Shown here: positions 6,312 through 11,160 of the stretch, piece by piece | How positions within the stretch are numbered: position 1 is the stretch's first letter | Layout: each line of letters starts with the position of its first letter | Assembly (NCBI GenBank): GCA_003164655.1 | Contig: PLTW01000127.1 | Location: 1-11,160 of the forward strand | Source of the DNA: Actinomycetota bacterium | GTDB lineage: Bacteria > Actinomycetota > Thermoleophilia > UBA2241 | Length of the DNA stretch: 11,160 nucleotides | Reading direction: 5' to 3' | The notes under the pieces: model-generated | What the model saw: the letters and a program-made list of their open reading frames with translations, nothing else | What the model was told of the DNA's origin: nothing | Databases searched by the model: none | Made by a program: the position numbers and the translations under genes

Positions 6312-6725
6312 GTGGACGATGATGTGAAGAAGGTCGTGAGAATCGCGCTCGTCGTGGTCGCCGTCGGGCTCATGGTGTATCTGATAACGGAACGCAGGGT
6401 GATGGTGTATGAGAGGAATCAGGAACCGTTGTTCCTCCTTCTTCTGCTGCTTGCCATGGCCTGCTTGGTCGTCGCGAAGAAGATCAAGACGACGGCCGAC
6501 ACGAACCACGAGATACCCGAGCCCCTCGGCAGCAGGGATGTCCCATCAACCGAACATCGTACTGCCGCCCAAGCGCAGCCGCTCGGCGAAGCAGTTCAGC
6601 GCGATCTGGTGGCGCCAGTCACGCGGGCCCAAGGCACAGAATCTGTGATCGTGTGTCCGGCCTGTGGGTCAAGCTGCTCGATTCGGGCAGTGAACTGCGA
6701 GTCGTGCGGGCACGCGCTCTGGTAG
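6312..6725 (+). CDS. Two-helix membrane protein with C-terminal zinc ribbon
   Basis: A 137-residue protein with a GTG start at 6312, preceded by AAGGGGGTGATC, which matches the anti-Shine-Dalgarno complement AAGGAGGTGATC at 11 of 12 positions. Two hydrophobic helices lie at about 10-25 and 39-55. A polar linker of about 55 residues follows, then a zinc ribbon with C115-x2-C118 and C129-x2-C132 (CPACGSSCS and CESCGHALW) and an extra Cys122. It lies 103 bases after the preceding zinc-ribbon gene, same strand, probably the same transcript; that gap contains no gene. The strong ribosome site implies more translation than its partner. Function unknown. Confidence 0.75.
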   Translation: MDDDVKKVVRIALVVVAVGLMVYLITERRVMVYERNQEPLFLLLLLLAMACLVVAKKIKTTADTNHEIPEPLGSRDVPSTEHRTAAQAQPLGEAVQRDLVAPVTRAQGTESVIVCPACGSSCSIRAVNCESCGHALW

Positions 6726-6745
6726 CGCCGGTGCGATTCGAGAGG

Positions 6746-6901
6746 TCACTTGCGGCGTCGCGCGCCCGCCGGCTCACCTTGACCGCTCGCAAGCCGTCTG
6801 GTTGGTCCGCGTTTGCGTGAGGGGTGGTGAGACTCGAGTAGCTTGTCGCACTCGACCCGAAGGTTCGACAGCTGTCCACAGAGGTGCACCAGGCTAGGCA
6901 T
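6746..6901 (-). CDS. Leucine-heptad microprotein, copy 4, with basic tail
   Basis: A 51-residue ORF. It begins MPSLVHLCGQLSNLRVECDK, so its ATG falls exactly where the family start is expected. It then continues into a basic tail rich in Arg and Lys (SRKRGPTRRL, AGARRRK). The ATG overlaps the TAG stop of copy 5 (6896-6894), so translation could be coupled. It is the most diverged copy and lacks the upstream dyad. The tail has no counterpart in other copies and could be read-through into unrelated sequence, or a nucleic-acid-binding extension. It is tail-to-tail with the second zinc-ribbon gene, 20 bases away. Confidence 0.4.
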   Translation of the reverse strand: MPSLVHLCGQLSNLRVECDKLLESHHPSRKRGPTRRLASGQGEPAGARRRK

Positions 6902-6959
6902 CGAGCAGGCGCTGCAACTCGCATCGAAAGTTCGAGAGCTGTCTGGTTAGGCCCACCAC
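6894..6959 (-). pseudogene. Leucine-heptad microprotein, copy 5, start damaged
   Basis: Open for 21 codons from a GTG pair at 6959: VVGLTRQLSNFRCELQRLLD, then A and TAG. Relative to copy 3 it has lost one base just before the first GTG. The position of the family start codon reads ATT. The ribosome site GGGGG is 21 bases from the GTG, too far. The family core and the dyad are kept. Either the GTG is used weakly or the copy is decaying. Its stop overlaps the start of copy 4, so the two form a tandem pair. Confidence 0.4.
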
Positions 6960-6978
6960 GTTGTAATTTCGACAACGT
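6958..6978. repeat. Inverted repeat ACGTTGT-N7-ACAACGT at copy 5
   Basis: Perfect seven-base arms, centre AATTTCG, with no start codon in the centre on either strand. The dyad is intact although the coding start it would overlap is lost, which hints that the dyad has a role of its own. Confidence 0.55.
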
Positions 6979-7009
6979 TTCCCCCTGCATATCGCAGAAG
7001 TCAGCCCCA

Positions 7010-7029
7010 CCGGTCGCCCACCCGTTCGC
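7010..7029. repeat. Direct repeat CCGGTCGC/CCGTTCGC upstream of copy 5
   Basis: Same element and the same 12-bp period as at 5475-5494. With the dyad and the ORF it shows that copies 3 and 5 share a unit of about 130-150 bp. Confidence 0.35.
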
Positions 7030-7050
7030 TTGTCCGGATGAACAGGGACA

Positions 7051-7188
7051 TCACGGGAGTCGCGAGCACGCGGAGACTGCGTGGAAGACTTGGCTGCTCA
7101 CATTGAGGATGAGGAGTGTGGCGGCGATGGCGAAGACGCCGTCGCTGAACGTTTCCAGCCTTCCTATTTCGCTGCGCTCTGCTGGCAT
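7051..7188 (-). pseudogene. TMEM175-type potassium channel, N-terminal remnant
   Basis: From ATG 7188 the protein reads MPAERSEIGRLETFSDGVFA, then IAATLLILNV. The RLExFSDGVFAIAxTLL motif is the hallmark first helix of bacterial TMEM175 (DUF1211) channels, which are about 200 residues long. After about 30 residues (near 7100) the similarity ends and unrelated codons run to a TGA at 7051. The rest of the channel is missing, cut on the side facing microgene copy 5. It lies 40 bases downstream of the AraC gene on the same strand. Confidence 0.7.
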
Positions 7189-7228
7189 CGTCTCGTGCGT
7201 CCTGTGGTGGCTCCGCCCGCCGGCAGGG

Positions 7229-8104
7229 TCAGGCAGGCACCGCGGCCCGATCAGATGCGGGGCTGCGGCCAAACATCCGCCGGTACTCGCGGCTGAACTG
7301 GGAGGCGCTTGCATACCCGACCCGGCGGGCCGCGTCCTGGGCGTTCAGCCCTTCCGTGACCAGCAGCGCCCGGGCCTTGTGCAGGCGGATGCTCTTCAGG
7401 TACTGGAGCGGGGAGGTCGAGGTGGCGTCCCTGAAGGCGTGATGGAAGGTCGAGACTCCCATGTGCGCCTCTCGCGCGAGTGACGTCACATCGAGGTCGT
7501 CGGCGTAGTCTGCGTGGATGCGCCGGAGCACGCGGGCGATGTGGCCGTGCCGGTTGGGCTGCGAGACCAGCAGCCTGAGGACATCCCCCTCCTCGCCCGT
7601 GAGCACGCGGTAGACGATCTCCCTCACGATCTGCGGCCCGAGGATGCGGCCGGCGGAGCGCGATGCCAGCGCCTCGGCGAGACGCACGGACGCATCCATG
7701 ACCTCCTCGTTCACGGCGGTAGAGCTGACGTAAGACGACGGCTCGGCGTTCGCCGCATCCCCCATCTCGAGCAGGAGCTCGCCGACGAGGATAGGGTCGA
7801 CGCTGATCGCCAGCCCGAGCAGCGGCTCCTCCTCCGAGGCCGTCGTCTGACAGTCGAAGGGCATCGGCACCGAGAGGACCAGCAGGTGCTCGGGGTCGTA
7901 GACGTACTCCCGTTCGCCGAGCCACACGCGCTTGTGACCCTGGGCGATGACCACGATGCGTGGCGTGTAGACGATCGGGTGCCGGGGCGTCGAGGTGACG
8001 GCGCGCATGTACTCGACGCCGGGCAGCGACGTCGGCGAGAAGCCGTCCGCCGTGATCTGCGGCGCCAGCAGCTCGGCGAGCCGGCGGTTCGTGCGTTCGG
8101 GCAC
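7229..8104 (-). CDS. AraC-family regulator with AraC_N-type sensor domain
   Basis: A 291-residue protein from GTG 8104, chosen because AAAGG lies about nine bases upstream and a good promoter (8172-8200) lies just before it. An ATG at 8215 is in frame but upstream of that promoter. The N-terminal domain (about 5-180) begins with RTNRRLAELLAP and contains HPIVYTPRIVVIAQGHKRVW and a cupin-like region, matching the AraC_N family. The C-terminal domain (about 197-285) has two helix-turn-helix units: LDVTSLAREAHMGVSTFHHAF and the conserved AQDAARRVGYASASQFSREY, followed by FGRSP. Such regulators often sit next to, and activate, SDR/AKR/ADH genes; here the divergent operon is the likely target. Ligand unknown. 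Confidence 0.9.
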   Translation of the reverse strand: MPERTNRRLAELLAPQITADGFSPTSLPGVEYMRAVTSTPRHPIVYTPRIVVIAQGHKRVWLGEREYVYDPEHLLVLSVPMPFDCQTTASEEEPLLGLAISVDPILVGELLLEMGDAANAEPSSYVSSTAVNEEVMDASVRLAEALASRSAGRILGPQIVREIVYRVLTGEEGDVLRLLVSQPNRHGHIARVLRRIHADYADDLDVTSLAREAHMGVSTFHHAFRDATSTSPLQYLKSIRLHKARALLVTEGLNAQDAARRVGYASASQFSREYRRMFGRSPASDRAAVPA

Positions 8105-8171
8105 CCGGACCTGCCTTTCCTCGGGGATCGACGGCGTCCACTGTACCCGATTCCCTAGCTCTGTCCTTCTG

Positions 8172-8200
8172 ATTATGGCGAACTCGACAGAATCGGGCAA
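8172..8200 (-). promoter_or_regulatory. Promoter of the AraC gene
   Basis: On the minus strand TTGCCC (8200-8195), a 17-bp spacer and CATAAT (8177-8172) form a good sigma-70-type promoter. Transcription would start near 8165, leaving about 60 bases of leader before GTG 8104. This supports the shorter AraC start. Confidence 0.5.
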
Positions 8201-8263
8201 TAGAACGGCAGTCATGTGTATATGAAGCTCTGTTGTCTGCGGGTACTCTAGAACCATCCAAGC

Positions 8264-8282
8264 CCCGCCGGACAGCGGCGGG
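8264..8282 (+). promoter_or_regulatory. Perfect hairpin in the leader of the SDR operon
   Basis: CCCGCCG-GACAG-CGGCGGG is a 7-bp GC stem, 14 bases before the Shine-Dalgarno AAGGAG (8297-8302). No T-run follows. It could be an mRNA structure or a regulator dyad in the divergent AraC-SDR region. I could not assign a convincing plus-strand promoter here. Confidence 0.4.
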
Positions 8283-8309
8283 AGAGCGAACCCGTGAAGG
8301 AGCCCGCCG

Positions 8310-8897
8310 ATGCGGAACGTCCTGATACTCGGCGCGAACGGCAGCATCGCCCGCGAGGCGACCAGGCTCTTCCTGGATGAGACCGACGCGCGTTTGACCC
8401 TCTTCCTGCGTGACCCCAGTCGCCTGGGGCCAGTCGAGCGTGACCGTGGCCGCGTCGTCCAGGGCGACGTCCTCGACGCCGCCGCGCTACGGGAAGCGAT
8501 GGCCGGTCAGGACGTCGTCTACGCCGGCCTCGCCGGCGACCTCGAGCGCATGGCGAAGGCCATCGTGCGGGCGATGGGAGAGACCGGCGTGCGGCGCCTC
8601 GTCTTCATCAGCTCCATGGGCATCTACGACGAGGTGCCCGGCCAGCACTACTCGAGCGTGCTCGACCCGTACCGCAAGGCCGCCGGGGTCATCGAGGCCT
8701 CGGACCTCGACTACACCATCCTGCGGCCCGCCTGGTTCACCGACGCCGACGAAGTCGACTACGAGACAACCCAGAAGGGTGAGCCGTTCAGAGGCGGGGT
8801 CGTCTCCCGCAAGAGCGTCGCCGCCCTGGTCGTGAAGCTCGCCATGACCCCCGGACTCGAGGTCGGCCGCAGCCTGGGCATGAGCAAACCCGAATGA
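8310..8897 (+). CDS. SDR-like NAD(P)-binding oxidoreductase (NmrA/YwnB type)
   Basis: A 195-residue protein, short for an SDR but usual for the single-domain NAD(P)H-binding group. The nucleotide loop is GANGSIA at 8-14 (GxxGxxA, an atypical-SDR variant). Further motifs are VVQGDVLD (acidic residue near the adenine ring), VRRLVFISSMGIYDE, and LDYTILRPAWFTD. A Tyr-x3-Lys pair may be PYRKAAG, but the spacing does not match the classical active site well. AAGGAG lies seven bases before the ATG. First gene of the operon with the aldo-keto reductase and ADH. Likely reduces or senses a small carbonyl or quinone with NADPH; the substrate is unknown. Confidence 0.85.
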   Translation: MRNVLILGANGSIAREATRLFLDETDARLTLFLRDPSRLGPVERDRGRVVQGDVLDAAALREAMAGQDVVYAGLAGDLERMAKAIVRAMGETGVRRLVFISSMGIYDEVPGQHYSSVLDPYRKAAGVIEASDLDYTILRPAWFTDADEVDYETTQKGEPFRGGVVSRKSVAALVVKLAMTPGLEVGRSLGMSKPE

Positions 8898-8909
8898 AGT
8901 CGACCACGC

Positions 8910-8927
8910 GGGTGGCGAGCGCCACCC
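8910..8927 (+). promoter_or_regulatory. Intercistronic hairpin between SDR and AKR genes
   Basis: GGGTGGC-GAGC-GCCACCC is a perfect 7-bp stem with a 4-base loop, 12 bases after the SDR stop and 6 bases before AAGGAG. No T-run, so not an intrinsic terminator. It may adjust translation or stability of the AKR message. Confidence 0.4.
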
Positions 8928-8947
8928 TCTCGCAAGGAGTGAGAACG

Positions 8948-9940
8948 ATGCAGAAACGCAGACTCGGACAGAACCTTGAGGTCTCGGCCCTCGGCCTCGG
9001 CTGCATGGGCATGAGCTTCGCTTACGGCCCGCCGCCGGACCGGCAACAGATGATCGCCCTGATCCGGGCCGCCGTCGAGCAGGGCGTGACGCTGTTCGAC
9101 ACGGCCGAGGCTTACGGCCCGTTCACCAACGAGGAGCTCGTGGGCGAGGCGCTCGAGCCCGTCCGTGAGCAGGTCGTCATCGCCACCAAGTTCGGCTTCG
9201 ACTTCGAGCCCGGGGTCGACGCCGGTCAGGGCGGCATGAACAGCCGGCCGGAGCACATCAGGAAGGTCGCGGAGGCCTCGCTCAAGCGCCTGCGGACCGA
9301 CCACATCGATCTCTTCTACCAGCACCGCGTCGACCCGGACGTGCCGATCGAGGAGGTCGCGGGCGCGGTCAAGGAGCTCATCGCGGAGGGCAAGGTGCGG
9401 CACTTCGGCCTCTCGGAGCCCGGCGTGCAGACCATCCGCCGGGCGCACGCGGTGCAGCCCGTGACCGCCGTCCAGAGCGAGTACTCGCTGTGGTGGCGCC
9501 GGCCGGAGCAGGAACTGCTGCCGGCGCTCGAGGAGCTGGGCATCGGCCTGGTGCCCTTCAGCCCCCTCGGCAAAGGATTCCTCACCGGCAAGATCGACGA
9601 GACCACGACCTTCGCGCCCGATGACTTCCGCCAGATCGTTCCCCGTTTCACGCCCGAGGCGCGAAAGGCCAACCAAGCCCTCGTCGATCTGCTGGCCCGC
9701 ATCGCGGAGCAGAAGGACGCGACGCCGGCGCAGGTCGCGCTCGCGTGGCTGCTCGCCCAGAAGCCGTGGATCGCCCCGATTCCCGGCACGACCAAGCCGC
9801 ACCGCCTCGAGGAGAACCTCGGCGCGGTGGAGCTCGTGCTCGCGCCCGACGACCTGCGCGAGATCGAGGCGGCGGCGTCCCGCATCACCGTCCAAGGCGA
9901 GCGCTACCCCGAGGAGCTCGAGCGGAGGACCGGCGTGTAG
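8948..9940 (+). CDS. Aldo-keto reductase (NADPH-dependent, AKR13-like)
   Basis: A 330-residue cytosolic (alpha/beta)8 barrel enzyme that reduces aldehydes and ketones with NADPH. The catalytic tetrad is visible: D51 and Y56 in FDTAEAYG, K81 in ATKFGF and H126 in FYQHRVD. Other family marks are LGLGCMGMS at the N-terminus, VPFSPLGKGFLTG, and the cofactor segment IPGTTKPHRLEENL. ATG 8948 has AAGGAG (8934-8939) eight bases upstream; an in-frame ATG at 8894 would overlap the SDR gene and has no such site. Length is standard. Its neighbours, an SDR and an ADH, suggest a reductive carbonyl-detoxification operon under the AraC protein. Confidence 0.93.
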   Translation: MQKRRLGQNLEVSALGLGCMGMSFAYGPPPDRQQMIALIRAAVEQGVTLFDTAEAYGPFTNEELVGEALEPVREQVVIATKFGFDFEPGVDAGQGGMNSRPEHIRKVAEASLKRLRTDHIDLFYQHRVDPDVPIEEVAGAVKELIAEGKVRHFGLSEPGVQTIRRAHAVQPVTAVQSEYSLWWRRPEQELLPALEELGIGLVPFSPLGKGFLTGKIDETTTFAPDDFRQIVPRFTPEARKANQALVDLLARIAEQKDATPAQVALAWLLAQKPWIAPIPGTTKPHRLEENLGAVELVLAPDDLREIEAAASRITVQGERYPEELERRTGV

Positions 9941-10008
9941 CCGAACGCCCGAAGAGCCCGGACAGCATCCACATTCGACTTCCACCCTCCCAAGGAGGCC
10001 CGACACCC

Positions 10009-11052
10009 ATGCGTGCTGCAGTTTTCGCCGAGCCCGGCAAGATCGAAATCGTCGATAGACCAGACCCCCAGATCGTCAATCCCACCGATGCCGTCGTCCG
10101 CGTCGTCCTCGCCTGCGTCTGCGGTTCGGACATGTGGTTCTACCGCGGGCAGACTCCCTACGAGGCGGGCAGGCCCGTCGGCCACGAGTTCATCGCCGTA
10201 GTCGAGGACACCGGCGCCGAGGTCCGCGCGCTCCACAAGGGCGACGTCGTCATCGCGCCCTTCGCCTACAGCGACGGCACCTGCCCGCACTGCCGAGCCG
10301 GCATCACCACGGCGTGCCTCCACGGCGGCTTCTGGGCCTACGGCGGGATGGACGGCGGCCAGGGCGAGGCCGTGCGCGTGCCGTTCGCCGACGCCACCCT
10401 CGTACGCATCCCCGGCTCCGGACACTCCGACGAGATGATGCGCTCGCTGCTCTCGCTCTCCGACGTGATGGGCACGGGGCACCACGCAGCCGTCAGCGCC
10501 GGCGTGAAGGCGGGCGCTACGGTCGCCGTCGTCGGCGATGGCGCGGTCGGCCTCTCCGGCGTGCTCGCGGCCGCACGTATCGGCGCGGACCGCGTCATCG
10601 CCCTCAGCCGCCACGAGGACCGCCAGCGGCTGGCGCGGGACTTCGGCGCGACCGACATCGTGGCGGAGAGGGGCGAGGAGGCGACGGCTGCGGTCATGGA
10701 CCTCACCGCCGGGGTCGGGGCGGACGCCGTGCTCGAGTGCGTGGGTACGGACCAGTCGATGCAGACCGCGTTCGCCATCGCCAGGCCGGGAGCGATGGTC
10801 GGCTACGTCGGCGTGCCGCACGGCGTCGAGGTGCCGCTCCAGAGCATGTTCTTCCGCAACGTCGGCATGCACGGCGGCTCGGCGCCGGTGCGGACCTACA
10901 TCCCCGAGCTCATGGAAGACGTGCTGGCCGGCCGCATCGATCCCGGCCGCGTCTTCGACTTCGAGACCGACCTCGACGGCATCCAGGAGGCCTACGCCGC
11001 CATGGACGAACGCCGGGCGATCAAGTCGCTGGTGCGGGTGGGGACTCTCTGA
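10009..11052 (+). CDS. Zinc-dependent medium-chain alcohol dehydrogenase
   Basis: A 347-residue MDR enzyme. Catalytic zinc ligands are C38 in CVCGSD and H59/E60 in VGHEF, with D152 in SDVMGTGHH as the usual third region. The structural-zinc lobe has only three of the four usual Cys: C92, C95 and C103 (TCPHCRAGITTAC). This x2-x7 pattern occurs in a known subgroup. The cofactor loop is GDGAVG (176-181), and LSRHEDR after the second strand, lacking the usual Asp, points to NADP(H). AAGGAGG (9992-9998) lies ten bases before the ATG. The C-terminus (HGGSAPVRTYIPEL, AAMDERRAIKSL) matches the remnant at 5121-5332. The stop overlaps the next start (TGATG). Substrate unknown, probably a small aldehyde or alcohol. 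Confidence 0.92.
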   Translation: MRAAVFAEPGKIEIVDRPDPQIVNPTDAVVRVVLACVCGSDMWFYRGQTPYEAGRPVGHEFIAVVEDTGAEVRALHKGDVVIAPFAYSDGTCPHCRAGITTACLHGGFWAYGGMDGGQGEAVRVPFADATLVRIPGSGHSDEMMRSLLSLSDVMGTGHHAAVSAGVKAGATVAVVGDGAVGLSGVLAAARIGADRVIALSRHEDRQRLARDFGATDIVAERGEEATAAVMDLTAGVGADAVLECVGTDQSMQTAFAIARPGAMVGYVGVPHGVEVPLQSMFFRNVGMHGGSAPVRTYIPELMEDVLAGRIDPGRVFDFETDLDGIQEAYAAMDERRAIKSLVRVGTL

Positions 11053-11160
11053 TGTCCATCAGCGAGCGCGCGCAGAAGGTCCACGACGAGCTCTTCCCGG
11101 ACCACGTCTCGACCCTGAAGGAGACCGACCCGGAACTCATCGAGACCTTCGACAACTTCG
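11052..11160 (+). CDS. Carboxymuconolactone decarboxylase-like protein, partial
   Basis: Only the first 36 codons are in the window. They read MSISERAQKVHDELFPDHVS, then TLKETDPELIETFDNF, the start typical of CMD/AhpD-fold proteins that follow redox genes. The diagnostic Cys-containing motif (ExxCxxH or similar) lies beyond the window edge, so the activity cannot be judged. The start overlaps the ADH stop by one base, implying translational coupling. Alternative starts are not needed. Confidence 0.65.
   Translation, partial: MSISERAQKVHDELFPDHVSTLKETDPELIETFDNF

Noticed and set aside
9745..10008. Longer N-terminus for the zinc ADH
   Set aside because: It is an alternative frame of the aldo-keto reductase; ATG 10009 has AAGGAGG and the family N-terminus MRAAVF.
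1..11160. CRISPR array, rRNA, complete tRNA or transposase
   Set aside because: No regularly spaced repeats, no complete RNA gene and no transposase or integrase motifs were found on either strand.

Overview
The window looks like an accessory region of a high-GC Gram-positive chromosome, most likely Actinomycetota. The support is codon-level GC bias, a leaderless TetR-MMPL gene pair, many GTG/TTG starts, and SnoaL, zinc-ADH and CMD families that are common there. I cannot go below phylum from sequence reading alone.

Layout. (1) 1-432: a microgene copy on the minus strand, a plus-strand terminator, and a promoter/operator. (2) 433-3467: a TetR regulator and an MMPL (RND-type) exporter, co-transcribed from a leaderless promoter with a palindrome in its spacer. 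(3) 3511-5347, mostly minus strand: microgene copy 2, an intact NmrA-type NAD(P)-binding protein, a SnoaL-like gene broken by a 120-bp inversion plus a frameshift, and a 5'-truncated zinc alcohol dehydrogenase. (4) 5348-6725: microgene copy 3 and two plus-strand membrane-anchored zinc-ribbon proteins. (5) 6746-7188, minus strand: two overlapping microgene copies (5 then 4) and a truncated TMEM175-type channel fragment. (6) 7229-11160: an AraC regulator divergent from an operon of an SDR-like protein, an aldo-keto reductase, a zinc alcohol dehydrogenase and the start of a carboxymuconolactone decarboxylase-like gene, a typical redox-detoxification cluster.

The most unusual signal is a five-copy family of very short minus-strand ORFs (about 21-51 codons). 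They share the pattern MxxLVxLxxQ[LF]SN[LF]RxE with hydrophobic residues spaced 3-4-3-4, as in a small amphipathic helix or coiled coil. The copies sit at the borders between unrelated gene blocks. Copies 1 and 2 flank the TetR-MMPL block with a 39-bp perfect direct repeat, and copies 3 and 5 flank the zinc-ribbon block with a longer shared unit. Genes on both outer sides of the zinc-ribbon block are truncated. Together this suggests cargo blocks exchanged at microgene loci. No integrase or transposase is visible in the window, so the mechanism is open.
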